From MB1-2 sp046566065 (GTDB taxonomy: Bacteria; Actinomycetota; CADDZG01; WHSQ01), in the NCBI GenBank assembly GCA_046566065.1, contig JBKHXK010000007.1, positions 1 to 64,000 of the forward strand: a stretch of 64,000 bases of DNA. The letters are read 5' to 3'. Numbering within the stretch: position 1 is the stretch's first letter; each line of letters begins with the position of its first letter. Made by a program: the position numbers and the translations under genes. Shown piece by piece: positions 17,088-27,549 of this stretch. The notes under the pieces were generated by a model that was not told where the DNA came from, searched no databases, and saw only the letters and a program-made list of their open reading frames with translations.

Positions 17088-18934
17088 ATGAGCTTCACCA
17101 GTTCCTCTTCTAACTCGGCCGCCCGGAACGGAAGACCTTTCATCTTGTTGATCGGGATCACGTCGATCAGGAAGTCCGCCCGGATCAGCTTCGACAGTTG
17201 CCCCATGTTCATCTCGGGGACGACCACCTTCTCGAAGCGGGCCAGCACCTCACCGGTGTTCTTGGGCATCGGGTTGAGGTGCTTCAGGTGTGCGCGAGCC
17301 ACCTTCAGTCCCCGGGCTCGCAACCGGCGGACGGCCGCACCGATCGCTCCGTAGGTAGAGCCCCAACCGAGGATCAGGACGGTGGCGCCCTCGTCGGCGT
17401 CGAACTCGAGCGGATCGATGTCCTCTTCGATGGCCTTGATCTTGGCCTGGCGAAGGAGGGTCATCAGGTGGTGGTTGTCCGGGTCGTAGGAGATGTTCCC
17501 GGTCCCGTCGGCCTTCTCGAGACCTCCCACGCGGTGCTGCAATCCGGGGGTGCCGGGGATCGCCCAGGGCCGGGCCAACGTCTCGTCGTCACGAAGGAAG
17601 GGCCAGAAGTCGTCGCCCGCGTTGGGTTGGGCCGCGAACCGGACCGCGATATCCGGGAGCTTGCTCACGGACGGGATCCTCCAGGGCTCGGCCCCGTTCG
17701 CCAGATACCCGTCCGACAGGATGATCACCGGCGTCATGTACTTGATCGCGATCCGGGCCGCTTCGATCGGTGCCCAGAAGCATGACGACGGCGACCAGGA
17801 CGCAACGATCGGCAGCGGCGCCTCGCCGTGACGTCCGTACATCGCATGGAGAAGGTCCGATTGCTCGGTCTTGGTAGGCAGGCCGGTCGATGGGCCACCA
17901 CGCTGGATATCCACGACCAACAGCGGGAGCTCCATCGACAGCGCCAGGCCCAACGCCTCGGACTTCAGGTCGAGTCCCGGCCCCGACGTCGTCGTCACGC
18001 CAAGGTGGCCGGAGAAGGAAGCCCCGATCGCCATGCTGATGGCGGCGATCTCGTCCTCGGCTTGCACGGTCCGTACGCCGAAGTTCTTGTGGCGCGATAG
18101 CTCGTGCAGGATGTCCGAGGCCGGGGTGATGGGATAGGAGCCGAGGAACAGCGGCAGCTTCGCTTGGACGCTCGCTGCGATCAAGCCGAAGGCCATCGCC
18201 TGGTTGCCGGTGATCCGGCGATATCGACCGGGCGCGAGGGTGGCCGGCTTGACCTCGAAGGCACTCAGCTCGGCCGTCTCGCCGAAAGCATGGCCCGCCT
18301 TCAGGGCCGCGATGTTCGCTTGGGCGATCGCCGGCTTCTTGGCGAACTTCTTCTCTAGCCACGCGATCGTCGGCTCTAGGGGCCGGGAGTACATCCACGA
18401 GACGACGCCGAGCGCCAGCATGTTCTTCGCCCGCTCGGCCTCCTTCTTGTTGACCCCGGTGTCCTTCACCGCCTCGATCGTCAACTTGGTCATCGGGATC
18501 TCGTAGACCTGGTAGCTAGACAGCGAGTTGTCCTTCAAGGGGTTGGCGGAGTAGCCCGCCTTCTCGAGGTTTCGATCCTCGAACGCATCCGTGTTGACGA
18601 TGAGCAGGCCGCCCGTGACGAGATCCTTTAGGTTGGCCTTCAGCGCGGCCGGGTTCATGGCAACCAGAACGCTGGGTTGGTCGCCGGCGGTGAGGATGTC
18701 GTGGTCGGAGAAGTGAAGCTGGAAGGCCGAGACACCGGCCAGGGTGCCTGCGGGGGCTCTGATCTCGGCCGGATAGTCCGGCATCGTGGCGAGATCGTTG
18801 CCGAAGAGAGCGCTGACGCTGGTGAACCGGTCGCCCGTGAGCTGCATCCCGTCGCCGGAGTCCCCTGCAAAGCGGATGACGACCCTGTCTAGCTCTTTCC
18901 GCTCCTTCCTTGGCGGAGCGGCCTGCGCGGCCAT
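17084..18934 (-). CDS. korA: 2-oxoacid:ferredoxin oxidoreductase, fused gamma-alpha subunit
   Basis: 616 residues, the fused length. The N-terminal gamma domain begins RFAGDSGDGMQLTGDRF. The alpha domain from about residue 240 has FLGSYPITPASDILHEL and TTTSGPGLDLKSEALGLA, then PSTGLPTKTEQSDL. It partners KorB. A TATCAT hexamer (18979-18974) about 40 bp upstream may be the -10, with GAGGGG as ribosome-binding site. The ferredoxin needed as electron carrier is encoded about 300 bp upstream on the same strand. Confidence 0.93.
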   Translation of the reverse strand: MAAQAAPPRKERKELDRVVIRFAGDSGDGMQLTGDRFTSVSALFGNDLATMPDYPAEIRAPAGTLAGVSAFQLHFSDHDILTAGDQPSVLVAMNPAALKANLKDLVTGGLLIVNTDAFEDRNLEKAGYSANPLKDNSLSSYQVYEIPMTKLTIEAVKDTGVNKKEAERAKNMLALGVVSWMYSRPLEPTIAWLEKKFAKKPAIAQANIAALKAGHAFGETAELSAFEVKPATLAPGRYRRITGNQAMAFGLIAASVQAKLPLFLGSYPITPASDILHELSRHKNFGVRTVQAEDEIAAISMAIGASFSGHLGVTTTSGPGLDLKSEALGLALSMELPLLVVDIQRGGPSTGLPTKTEQSDLLHAMYGRHGEAPLPIVASWSPSSCFWAPIEAARIAIKYMTPVIILSDGYLANGAEPWRIPSVSKLPDIAVRFAAQPNAGDDFWPFLRDDETLARPWAIPGTPGLQHRVGGLEKADGTGNISYDPDNHHLMTLLRQAKIKAIEEDIDPLEFDADEGATVLILGWGSTYGAIGAAVRRLRARGLKVARAHLKHLNPMPKNTGEVLARFEKVVVPEMNMGQLSKLIRADFLIDVIPINKMKGLPFRAAELEEELVKLI

Positions 18935-19029
18935 CGCTATCCCCTCTTGCTAGAAGCTCGGCTGTGAAGCGCCATGATAACGCCGCGCTGTCGCGGTCTC
19001 TAGCACCGACGCACGCTTAGGTTGCTTGG

Positions 19030-19335
19030 CTACAACGGGAAGAGTTTCGATGCGATCAGGTCGCGAGTGCTCACGGACGTGACCACGCCGCGCTTCGTGA
19101 GGATCTCCAGGGTCTGGCCGCCGTTGGGATCCGCGCCGACACTCATGATGACGCCGATCGCCTCAGAGAAGGGATGCTCGTCGTCGTGCAGCGCGAAGCG
19201 GATCGAGACCTTTCGCCCGATATGCGGCTTCCAGTCGTCGATCTGCGGAGGCCGTGCTACTCGCTGCGCTCCTCTGAGGGGGCGTAGGGGCTCTCCATGG
19301 CGCCGCCCGAAGCGTCGGGATGCTCCTCGAACCAC
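19030..19335 (-). CDS. Stand-alone SH3-like domain protein (start uncertain)
   Basis: The conserved part is the last about 70 residues (DDWKPHIGRKVSIRFALH to the end SVSTRDLIASKLFPL). It resembles the N-terminal SH3-like domain found before the acetyltransferase domain of actinobacterial Rv0428c-type GNAT proteins, but no GNAT domain follows. No ATG/GTG/TTG lies between the ferredoxin stop and the domain. The nearest canonical start is the GTG at 19335, which would overlap ferredoxin by 79 bp. A non-canonical start near 19242-19260 is possible. Confidence 0.5.
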   Translation of the reverse strand: MVRGASRRFGRRHGEPLRPLRGAQRVARPPQIDDWKPHIGRKVSIRFALHDDEHPFSEAIGVIMSVGADPNGGQTLEILTKRGVVTSVSTRDLIASKLFPL

Positions 19336-19556
19336 TGGGCGTTGACCTGAGTGAAGTTCGCCCACTCGGCAGGCACATTGTCGGCCGGGAAGATCGCGTC
19401 CACGGGGCAGGCCGGCAGGCAGGCATCGCAGTCCACGCACTCTTCCGGGTGGATGTAGAGCTGCTCCTCACCCTCGTAGATGCAGTCGACAGGGCACTCG
19501 TCGACGCACGCCCGGTCCTTCACGCCGATGCAAGGCTCAGCGATGACGTACGTCAT
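19257..19556 (-). CDS. fdxA: 7Fe-type ferredoxin
   Basis: 99 residues; ATG at 19556 with AGGAGGG. The cysteine pattern CIGVKDRACVDECPVDC (C-x7-C-x3-C) and CVDCDACLPACPVDAI is that of [3Fe-4S][4Fe-4S] ferredoxins of actinobacteria. The C-terminal part (about 65-99) is acidic. It is the likely electron acceptor of the neighbouring KorAB. A TATCAT hexamer at 19603-19598 could be the -10. Confidence 0.92.
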   Translation of the reverse strand: MTYVIAEPCIGVKDRACVDECPVDCIYEGEEQLYIHPEECVDCDACLPACPVDAIFPADNVPAEWANFTQVNAQWFEEHPDASGGAMESPYAPSEERSE

Positions 19557-19630
19557 CTCGTCATTCCCTCCTGGTCGGTTAGTTGTCTGCGGGGCCGATG
19601 ATAACCACGCCCGAGCCACTCCCCGTCTAT

Positions 19631-20062
19631 CTACGGGCTTCTTTCCTCCCCTGCCGGCAGGTTCAGATAGACGACCACCGCGTCCTCGCAGAGGGACCTC
19701 CTGATCACCACGGATCCGAGCTCCTTCCCGGCCCCCACGTACAGCTCCGCCTCGAATCCCTCGTTGTCTTCTTGAAGGATCTCGAGCCCGGCCTCCTTCG
19801 AGGCCTTCCTGTAGGCCTCGAAGGAGTCGTCCACGGAGAGCCGGACGTTGATCGCGGCCAGGAGCCGGCCCCGCTCTATCTCGGTCGTCGCCACCTCAAC
19901 CGTGCCTCCCAGACGCAGCGCCTCCGGGATGAGGGCCGGGTCGGCAGATCGCTTCACGGCGAGGAGGCCACAGTTGGTCGGGCGCGCATCGGGGCTGCTT
20001 CCCGCTCCCTGCGAGCATCCGGCCAGCATGAGAGCGAGGGCCACTCCGGCCACCGACCTCAA
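19631..20062 (-). CDS. Lipoprotein A, paralogue of the lipoprotein at 24824-25252
   Basis: 143 residues from a TTG at 20062 overlapping the SDR stop (TTGA). The signal peptide ends in lipobox MLAGC (Cys16). The mature part has two further cysteines and contains AGLEILQEDNEGFEAELYV, which matches AGYEILSGDNEGFEAEIFF of the first lipoprotein of this operon; the C-terminal part also aligns around a Cys-Glu/Gly-Asp. No known family is recognised. It is the last gene of the seven-gene ABC operon. Confidence 0.7.
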   Translation of the reverse strand: MRSVAGVALALMLAGCSQGAGSSPDARPTNCGLLAVKRSADPALIPEALRLGGTVEVATTEIERGRLLAAINVRLSVDDSFEAYRKASKEAGLEILQEDNEGFEAELYVGAGKELGSVVIRRSLCEDAVVVYLNLPAGEERSP

Positions 20063-20880
20063 GCAGAGCTTCCCCGAGAGGCTTCGTCCTCGATGTAGCC
20101 GTAAACCCCGGCCCTGCGTTGGACCTTGGCGGTGAGGTCCGGCGATATCGCGTGGAAGACATCCACGATGTTCCCGAGACCGTTCGCAACGAGCACCTCG
20201 GCTCTGTTCTTCTCGATCGCCTCGATCGTCTTGGCCGCGACCTCTTCCGGCGTGACCGGCTTGGCGATGCGCGGAGCATCGTCTTCCGGATGCCGGCGGG
20301 CGAACATCCCGTCGCCGGATACGAACGCGGGGCATACGACCGACACCTCCACTCCGAGCGGACGCATCTCCTCGCGCAACGACCACGAGAACCCAACCAC
20401 CGCGTGCTTAGAGGACGCGTAGACGGTGTTGTAGGGATACGCGGTCTTTCCGGACAGCGACGCGATGTTGCAGATATGGCCTCGTCCGCGCTTGACCATC
20501 CCTGGAAGGGTGAGACGGGTCAGGGTCTCCAGCGCAACGACGTTCGTCTCGATGATCCAAGCGATGTCATCTGGGTCGAGCTCGGTGAAGTGCGCGACCT
20601 TCTGCACACCCGCGTTGTTGACGAGAAGATCGGGGGGACCGAGCTCGTCGTGGGTCCTGCGCAGCAACCTCTCCAGGTCTTCCCTCTTGGTGACGTCCGT
20701 CGGAACCCCGATGGCCCTGACCCCACGTGCTTGGACCTTCGCCACCGTGTCGGCGAGTTCGCTCTCCGACCTGGCGGCGAGGGCCAGATGAACACCTTTT
20801 CTGGCCAAAGCGTCCGCGAGATGAAGGCCGATGCCGCGCGACGCTCCGGTGAGGATGCCGATCTTGTTCCTGAGCTCCAT
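20059..20880 (-). CDS. Short-chain dehydrogenase/reductase
   Basis: 273 residues, classical SDR. Cofactor motif TGASRGIG at 13-20, NNAGV near 90, catalytic Ser in NIASLSGKTA and YxxxK as YASSK near 156-160. The residue pattern after beta-2 (AARSESELA) suggests NADP(H). Start ATG at 20880, 17 bp after the permease stop. As a member of a sugar-transporter operon it could oxidise or reduce the imported compound (inference). Confidence 0.88.
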   Translation of the reverse strand: MELRNKIGILTGASRGIGLHLADALARKGVHLALAARSESELADTVAKVQARGVRAIGVPTDVTKREDLERLLRRTHDELGPPDLLVNNAGVQKVAHFTELDPDDIAWIIETNVVALETLTRLTLPGMVKRGRGHICNIASLSGKTAYPYNTVYASSKHAVVGFSWSLREEMRPLGVEVSVVCPAFVSGDGMFARRHPEDDAPRIAKPVTPEEVAAKTIEAIEKNRAEVLVANGLGNIVDVFHAISPDLTAKVQRRAGVYGYIEDEASRGSSA

Positions 20881-20897
20881 CCGGTCTTTCCCTTCGT

Positions 20898-21730
20898 TCA
20901 GGCGAGACGCCAGCGGCGTGCGATGCGGTACTGGAGGTAGACGATCAAGGCGGTGAGGACGAACATCGACAACGCGATCGTGGATGCATACCCCAAGCGG
21001 AGATACCTGAAGGCCGTTTGGTACACGTACAACGGCAGGTAGGTGGTGGCGTAGCGCGGCCCCCCTTGGGTCATCAGCAGGGCAGGAACGAAGTTGACGT
21101 GCAGCGACAGGATCACATCTCGCAGCGCGAGCAGCGCCAGAGCCGGCGCCATCAGAGGCAGGGTCAGTCTGCGGAGCACGAACCACGAGGAGGCACCGTC
21201 GACAGCCGCGGCTTCGTAGAGGGAGGCCGGGATACTCCTGCGCACCGCCAGGGCGACCACGAAGGCCTCCCCGACCTGGAAGGCACCCATCACCGGCAGC
21301 GCGATCCGCGCCCCCCACGGCTCCGTGAGGAGACCCGCCGTCCCGAAAGCCGCGGCCAGGGGGCCGTAGATAGGGTTGAGCAGCCACAACCACAACAGCG
21401 CATAAGCGACATCGGGCACCACCGTGGGCAGGTAGGCGGCCGGACGAGCGATCGCAGCCGCGCGCGTGCGACGGCTCAGGAGCAGGGCGATGCCGGTGGC
21501 GGCCGCGAGCCGGAGCGGCACGGCGAGCAGGATGTAGATCGCGGTGTTTCCGAGCGAGCGCCATAGCGCGCCGTCGGCCGCCAGACGTCGGAGGTTGTCG
21601 AGGCCGTTGAAGCGGGGTGGCTGCACACCCGAGAACTCCGTGAAGGCGAGCACCGAGGCGGCCGCGGCGGGCAGGGCAACCATGAGGAACAGGCCCGTCG
21701 CGAAGGGCCACGCGAGCACCCCGGTTCGTC

Positions 21731-21734
<4 letters not shown>
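20898..21734 (-). CDS. ABC sugar transporter permease (MalF/UgpA type)
   Basis: 278 residues with six hydrophobic segments. The EAA loop that docks the ATPase reads EAAAVDGASSWFVLRRLTLP near residues 188-207. Start ATG overlaps the ATPase stop by 4 bases. It forms the membrane channel with the MalG-type permease of the same operon. Confidence 0.9.
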
Positions 21735-22740
<1,006 letters not shown>

Positions 22741-22744
<4 letters not shown>

Positions 22745-24009
22745 GAAGCCCGCCCTTCCTCGAAGAGTCCCTCGGTTTCGGTCTCGAGGGCGTCGATCGC
22801 ATCTTGGATCGTGTAGCCGGGTTCGTAGAAGGCGCGGGTGAGGATCTCCTCGGCGATGTCCTCTATCTCCGTCCACGTCGAGGTGACGGGCGTCCTGCGG
22901 ATGGAGGCAACGCCTTGGAGGAACACGTTCGAGTGGGCAGGAGGCTGCGTGGGATCGAGGAAAGCGCCGGAACGAGCCACTGCCTTCAGCGACGGAACGG
23001 TCCGGCCCCCGAGGGCCGTGATCGTCTGACCCTGCTCTCCGGTCGCGAAGGCGACGAACCGCGCCGCGTCCGCCTGCTTCTCGGGATCGACCCCCGCGGC
23101 CAGGCAGTAGGCGTCGGAGTGCAATATCCCGGCTTGCTGTTTGCCGGTCGGAAGCGGGGCGACGTCCCAGTCGAGCCCCTGCACCTCGCGGAACACCGGC
23201 GTATCGCGCCGAGACGAGAGGTACATCCCGAGCTTGCCCGACACGAAGCGGGTCTCTAGGTCCTGAGCCGCGACGTCGGCTTCACTGGGAACGACCCTGT
23301 CCTCGCGCACGAATCCCACCAGGTACTCGAGTGCCTCTCTGGACGCCGGTTGGTCGAGCGTGAACCGTGAAGGATCGGCGTCGTCGTCGACGATCTCGCC
23401 TCCGTTGGCCCACACGAAGGGGGCCAGACGGACGATCGACGGCTCAATGCCGAGCCCGTGCACGTCGCCCTGCGTCAGAGCGACGGCGACCTCCCGGAAG
23501 CCTGCCCAGTCCCAGTCCCGGGGAGGAGCTGACATGCCCGCTGCCGCGAACAGGTCCTTGTTGAAGTAGACGACCAGCGAAGAGACGTTCTGGGGCATGC
23601 ACTGCAACACCCCTTGATAGGTGAATGCTTCGATCGGCTGTGGGAAGTAGCCGTCGAGATCCACGTCGTTGCTCTCGAGGAATCCCTGGAAGGGCTCTAT
23701 CGCACCCCGGACCACGAACTGCGCGTACTCGCGGTAGTTGATCAGAAAGACCTCGGGCGCGTCTCCTCCCGCGAACGAGGTGGCCAGCTTGGCCAGGTGC
23801 TCGTCCTTCTCGGGAACCTCGACGAGCGTCACATCTATGTCCTCGTGTTGCCGCTCGAAAGCGGCGATGACCGTGCGGTAGACCTTGGTCTCCTCCGGCT
23901 CCCCGGAGACCTGCACGCGCAGGGAACGGGAGCCGCTCTCGCTTGCGTCTCCCGCGCAGGCCGCGGCCAGCATGCCGACCAGGACGAGGAGAGATAGACC
24001 GCGTCTCAC
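22741..24009 (-). CDS. ABC sugar transporter substrate-binding lipoprotein
   Basis: 422 residues from GTG 24009, behind GGAGG, 2 bp after the permease stop. Lipobox LAAAC near residue 18. The mature protein is a family-1 (MalE/UgpB-like) solute-binding protein: VSGEPEETKVYRTVIAAFERQ at the start and GEQGQTITALGGRTVPSLKA near the C-terminus. It captures the ligand outside the membrane for the two permeases. Ligand (sugar, polyol or glycerol-phosphate ester) not predictable. Its place between permease and ATPase genes is unusual. Confidence 0.9.
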
Positions 24010-24011
24010 CC

Positions 24012-24827
24012 TCAGACCTCCAGCGTCTTGTGGAAGAAGGAACGTTGAGCGATCAAGAAGGCGATGACGGGAGGGAGGGCCGCGATCACGGATCCGGCGA
24101 GAAGGATCGGGTGGTTCGTGGGCTCGAGCGTCTGCAACGCCCGCAGCCCCAGCGGCACCGTGAAGAGCTCGTTCGTCGAGAGATACAGGAGCGGGTCGAT
24201 GAAGTTCGCCCAGTGCCACGTGAAAGCGAGGATCGCGACCGCGAAGGCGGCGGGCAGGGCGAGAGGCCACGCGACGCGACGCCAGATCTGGAACGGAGAC
24301 ATGTTCTCCAGACGGGCGGCCTCGAACAGCGTTTTCGGGACGCGGGAGTAAGCGAGGGCGAAAAGCAACACGTAGAACGGCGTGGTCGCCATGAGAGCCG
24401 GGGCGAGGAGCGGCCAGTAGGTGTCGATCATGCCGAGCCACCGGAAGCCGGCGAAGCGCGGCACCCACAGCGCGCTGGTGGGCACCATCAGCGCGATCAC
24501 GCTGATGCCGATCAACCGGCGTCGCACCTTCGGGCTCGCAGCCGCGATCGCGAAGCCCGCCCACGACGCGACGACGACAGTGATCGGCACGGCGACCGCG
24601 ACGATCAGCAGCGAGCTCACGAGATACCGCGCCAGGGGCACGAACGCGAAGACCGAGCGGTAGTTCGACCAGCTCGCTCCCTCCGGCACCAGCTCGAAAC
24701 CGTCGGGTGGAGGCAGGCCGGGGGCACGCAGCGAGCCCAGCACCATGAACGCGAGCGGTGTGAGGAAGATGACCGCGATCGCGATCGCCGCGAACGTCCT
24801 CCCGGGCCGCCTGGCATCCGTGTTCAT
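24012..24827 (-). CDS. ABC sugar transporter permease (MalG/UgpE type)
   Basis: 271 residues, six hydrophobic segments; ATG 24827 overlaps the stop of lipoprotein B (ATGA). The EAA loop reads FEAARLENMSPFQIWRRVAW near residue 170. The N-terminal AFMVLGSLRAPGLPPPDGFE followed by SWSNYRSVF is the common MalG pattern. Confidence 0.9.
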   Translation of the reverse strand: MNTDARRPGRTFAAIAIAVIFLTPLAFMVLGSLRAPGLPPPDGFELVPEGASWSNYRSVFAFVPLARYLVSSLLIVAVAVPITVVVASWAGFAIAAASPKVRRRLIGISVIALMVPTSALWVPRFAGFRWLGMIDTYWPLLAPALMATTPFYVLLFALAYSRVPKTLFEAARLENMSPFQIWRRVAWPLALPAAFAVAILAFTWHWANFIDPLLYLSTNELFTVPLGLRALQTLEPTNHPILLAGSVIAALPPVIAFLIAQRSFFHKTLEV

Positions 24828-25252
24828 GAGGCCTCTCGGTAGCGCTTCGACCCGTAGAGGAGCCTGATCGTGACCTGGTCGCCGCACGGCCCTTCACGGA
24901 GGACGTAGGTCCCCGTCGTGTCCTCGCCTCGCACGAAGAAGATCTCCGCCTCGAATCCTTCGTTGTCGCCGCTCAGGATCTCGTATCCGGCCGCGACCGT
25001 AGCGCGGGCCATGACGGGATAGAGCTCGACGATCTGCGTATCGCTGACAGCGCGGCCTCGAAGGAAACCTTTCGTGACCTCGAGGGTCTCGACCACGCCC
25101 CACTCATCCAAGGGGATATCCCGCGGAAGCAACGAAAGGGAGTCAAGCGGCGTGGGGGCCGGACAGGCCTCGGCCCGGCTTTCGTCGCTTCCGCTGCAGG
25201 CTCCCAACAGCAAACAGACGGCCAAGACGAGGGGAGGGAACGTCCGATCCAT
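24824..25252 (-). CDS. Lipoprotein B, first gene of the ABC operon
   Basis: 142 residues. Signal peptide with lipobox LLGAC (Cys19). The mature domain of about 120 residues has the same YEILSGDNEGFEAEIFF core and a second conserved Cys (EGPCGD) as lipoprotein A at the other end of the operon. Family unrecognised. It may be an accessory surface protein for the transporter (inference). A TAGTAT hexamer 6 nt upstream of the ATG suggests leaderless transcription. Confidence 0.72.
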   Translation of the reverse strand: MDRTFPPLVLAVCLLLGACSGSDESRAEACPAPTPLDSLSLLPRDIPLDEWGVVETLEVTKGFLRGRAVSDTQIVELYPVMARATVAAGYEILSGDNEGFEAEIFFVRGEDTTGTYVLREGPCGDQVTIRLLYGSKRYREAS

Positions 25253-25258
25253 CGACGA

Positions 25259-25264
25259 ATACTA
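25259..25264 (-). promoter_or_regulatory. Putative leaderless -10 of the ABC operon (TAGTAT)
   Basis: TAGTAT on the minus strand ends 6 nt before the ATG of lipoprotein B. Only 17 bp separate this gene from the divergent binding-protein gene, so no ordinary 5' leader fits without overlapping the neighbour. Confidence 0.45.
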
Positions 25265-25269
25265 GGGAC

Positions 25270-26490
25270 GTGGGGGCGCGCAGCAGTTTGATCAGATCCA
25301 TGGCAGCGACCGCAGCGGTGACCGTGGCGGTGGCGATGCTTCCGTCCACCGCTACATCCGGTCCCGGCGTGTCGAGGCGCCAGATCAAGATCGGACTTCA
25401 CGCCCCCCTGACCGGCGCGGTCCCTCTCCCCAGCGGATCCGTGGACAGGGCAGCTCGGGTCTTCTGGCGATGGCTGCGCGTGAAGGACCAGCCGATAAAC
25501 GGCCGTCACGTCCGCGTCTTCATCCGGAACGATCAAGCCAATCCCAGCACCGCCGTTGCAGTGTGCAAGGAGATGGTCGAAGACGACAACGTCTTCCTGC
25601 TGGCCGGGACGCTCCAGTCCGGAGTCCCCTCCGCGAGCTATGCATGTGCGCGCTACGCCGAATCGGTTGGCGTTCCCTATGTTGGGTTGGGGGGGCCGCG
25701 CAGCAACCTGCGGCTTCTGCAGCGCTACTTCGCGCTCACCGCGACCTATCGGCGACAAGCAGAGCTGCTGGCCGACATGTTCGTGGATCGGTTGAGCGCG
25801 CGGAGGCGCACGAACGGCGTGGTGTGGATCGACGACCCCCTCAGCTCAGAGGCACATAGCGCGTTCGTGCGAGTGATGGAGGCGAAGAACGCCGATATCG
25901 ACTACGACCGCTCCGTGCCGCGAACGGCCGGAACCGTGGAGGCTCGCACGATCGTTGAGGAGATGAGGTTGAGGGGCGTCGACAATGTCTTCTTCTTCCA
26001 CACCCCGATCTTCTTCCTCAATGTGCTGAAACAGGCGAACACGCAGGACTTCGAACCGACCTGGACCGGGATCGGCCCCGGGATCGGCGGCAACGACCAG
26101 GTCGTGAACATCAGCTGCAACGACGGCGACTCGATCGACGGCGCCCGTTTCCTCTCCGCCCTCCCCGCTTTCGACGATCGCAACGAGTTCGACCGGAGTC
26201 ACGACCGGGCCATGAACAGCATCTACCCAGAGGCATCGAAGGACGACGTCACTTGGCTGGGCTGGGCCACTTCGAAGGCCATCAAACGGATGCTCGAAGC
26301 TCCCGGGAGAAGGCTGACGCGAGCACGCTTCGGGCGAGTCGTGGAGCGTTCCCAGGTGAGGACCGGGATCCTGCCGAAGATCCGCTTCCGGCCGTCAGAC
26401 CACTTCGGGGGCCGCGGGGTTCACATGCTCCGCGCCAGCTGCAGCGACCGACGCTGGCATACCGCCGGGCGTTTCATCACCGACTTCTAG
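25270..26490 (+). CDS. Orphan Liv-type (branched-chain amino acid family) substrate-binding protein
   Basis: 406 residues from GTG 25270; an ATG at 25300 is an alternative but would shorten the charged part of the signal peptide (about residues 1-33, no lipobox). The mature domain begins RRQIKIGLHAPLTG, and INGRHVRVFIRNDQANPSTAVAVC and GVDNVFFFHTP are typical of the periplasmic-binding type-1 fold. It has no permease or ATPase genes beside it, so it may serve a distant transporter or act as a sensor. Its end overlaps lipA by 4 bases, tail to tail. Confidence 0.8.
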   Translation: MGARSSLIRSMAATAAVTVAVAMLPSTATSGPGVSRRQIKIGLHAPLTGAVPLPSGSVDRAARVFWRWLRVKDQPINGRHVRVFIRNDQANPSTAVAVCKEMVEDDNVFLLAGTLQSGVPSASYACARYAESVGVPYVGLGGPRSNLRLLQRYFALTATYRRQAELLADMFVDRLSARRRTNGVVWIDDPLSSEAHSAFVRVMEAKNADIDYDRSVPRTAGTVEARTIVEEMRLRGVDNVFFFHTPIFFLNVLKQANTQDFEPTWTGIGPGIGGNDQVVNISCNDGDSIDGARFLSALPAFDDRNEFDRSHDRAMNSIYPEASKDDVTWLGWATSKAIKRMLEAPGRRLTRARFGRVVERSQVRTGILPKIRFRPSDHFGGRGVHMLRASCSDRRWHTAGRFITDF

Positions 26491-27482
26491 CGAAGGGCGA
26501 GGCGGGCCGCGGCGGCTTCGTACTGCTTGCCTGCGTGATAGCTCGAACGGACGAGGGGGCCGGATTCGATCCAGGCGAAGCCCAGCTCGTTCTCGCCGTA
26601 AGTCTTGTAGCGGGCGAACTCGTCAGGGTGCACCCAGCGATCGACCGGCAGGTGCCAGGAGACCGTCGGCTGCAGATACTGGCCGATCGTGACGATGTCG
26701 CAACCGGTCTCCCGCAGGTCCCGCAGAGCCTCGTAGACCTCTTCTTCGGTTTCGCCCATGCCCACGATCAGGTTGGACTTCGTGACCTGGTCGTGGCGCA
26801 GCTCCTTCGCCCACACGAGCAGATCCAGGCTGGCGCGATAGCCGAAGCCCGGGCGGATGGACGGATGGAGTCGCTCGACCGTCTCGAGGTTGTGAGCCAA
26901 GACGTCCGGCTTCGCGGCGATGACCCGGGCGAGCGAGTTCCGTGGGGACTCTTTCCGTCCCTTGAAGTCGGGGATCAAGACCTCGACGCCGCAGTCGGGC
27001 ATCTCGGCCTTGACGGCTTGGATCGTGGCGGCCCAGTGGGCGGACGCGCCGTCGTCGCGATCGTCGCGGGCGACGCCGGTGATCACTGCGAACTTGAGCC
27101 CCATGAGCCGGACGGCCTCCGCGACCTTCGCCGGCTCCTCGGGGTCTAGGGGCTGAGGCTTCGCGGTCATCACGTCGCAGAAGCCGCACCGCCTCGTACA
27201 GAGATCCCCGCATAAGAGGAAGGTCGCTTCACGCGCCTCCCAGCACTCGTAGATGTTGGGACAGGCGGCTTGTTCGCAGACGGTCGCTAGACCGCGCTCG
27301 CGCATGATGTTGCGAAGCTCGGTGAAATTCTCGCCCTGCTGGACCCGGACCTTCAGCCACTCCGGCTTGCGCGTGGGCCGTCCCGCTGCCTCTCCGGGCG
27401 CGTCGTTAAGACGCACACCGCGGCGCAGATCTTTGTCGATCTGCTCGCGGGTCCGGATCGTCGGCTGCAGGACCTGGGCCAT
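26487..27482 (-). CDS. lipA: Lipoyl synthase
   Basis: 331 residues, full length. Auxiliary cluster motif CEQAACPNIYEC (Cys69, 74, 80) and radical-SAM motif CTRRCGFC (Cys95, 99, 102) are present. The enzyme inserts two sulfurs into octanoyl groups on the E2 subunit. It follows the dehydrogenase genes on the same strand but behind a terminator, and together with lipB it supplies the cofactor for the complex encoded here. Confidence 0.97.
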   Translation of the reverse strand: MAQVLQPTIRTREQIDKDLRRGVRLNDAPGEAAGRPTRKPEWLKVRVQQGENFTELRNIMRERGLATVCEQAACPNIYECWEAREATFLLCGDLCTRRCGFCDVMTAKPQPLDPEEPAKVAEAVRLMGLKFAVITGVARDDRDDGASAHWAATIQAVKAEMPDCGVEVLIPDFKGRKESPRNSLARVIAAKPDVLAHNLETVERLHPSIRPGFGYRASLDLLVWAKELRHDQVTKSNLIVGMGETEEEVYEALRDLRETGCDIVTIGQYLQPTVSWHLPVDRWVHPDEFARYKTYGENELGFAWIESGPLVRSSYHAGKQYEAAAARLALR

Positions 27483-27508
27483 CTACTCCTCCCGGCCGTT
27501 CTGACGTT

Positions 27509-27532
27509 GGAAAAGCACGTTCAGACGTGCTC
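27509..27532 (-). terminator. Terminator between E1beta and lipA
   Basis: AGCACGT-CTGA-ACGTGCT followed by TTTT on the minus strand, about 20 bp after the E1beta stop. A 7-bp stem with a short T-tract; it would separate or attenuate lipA expression. Confidence 0.65.
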
Positions 27533-27549
27533 CAGTTAACCCAGAACGG

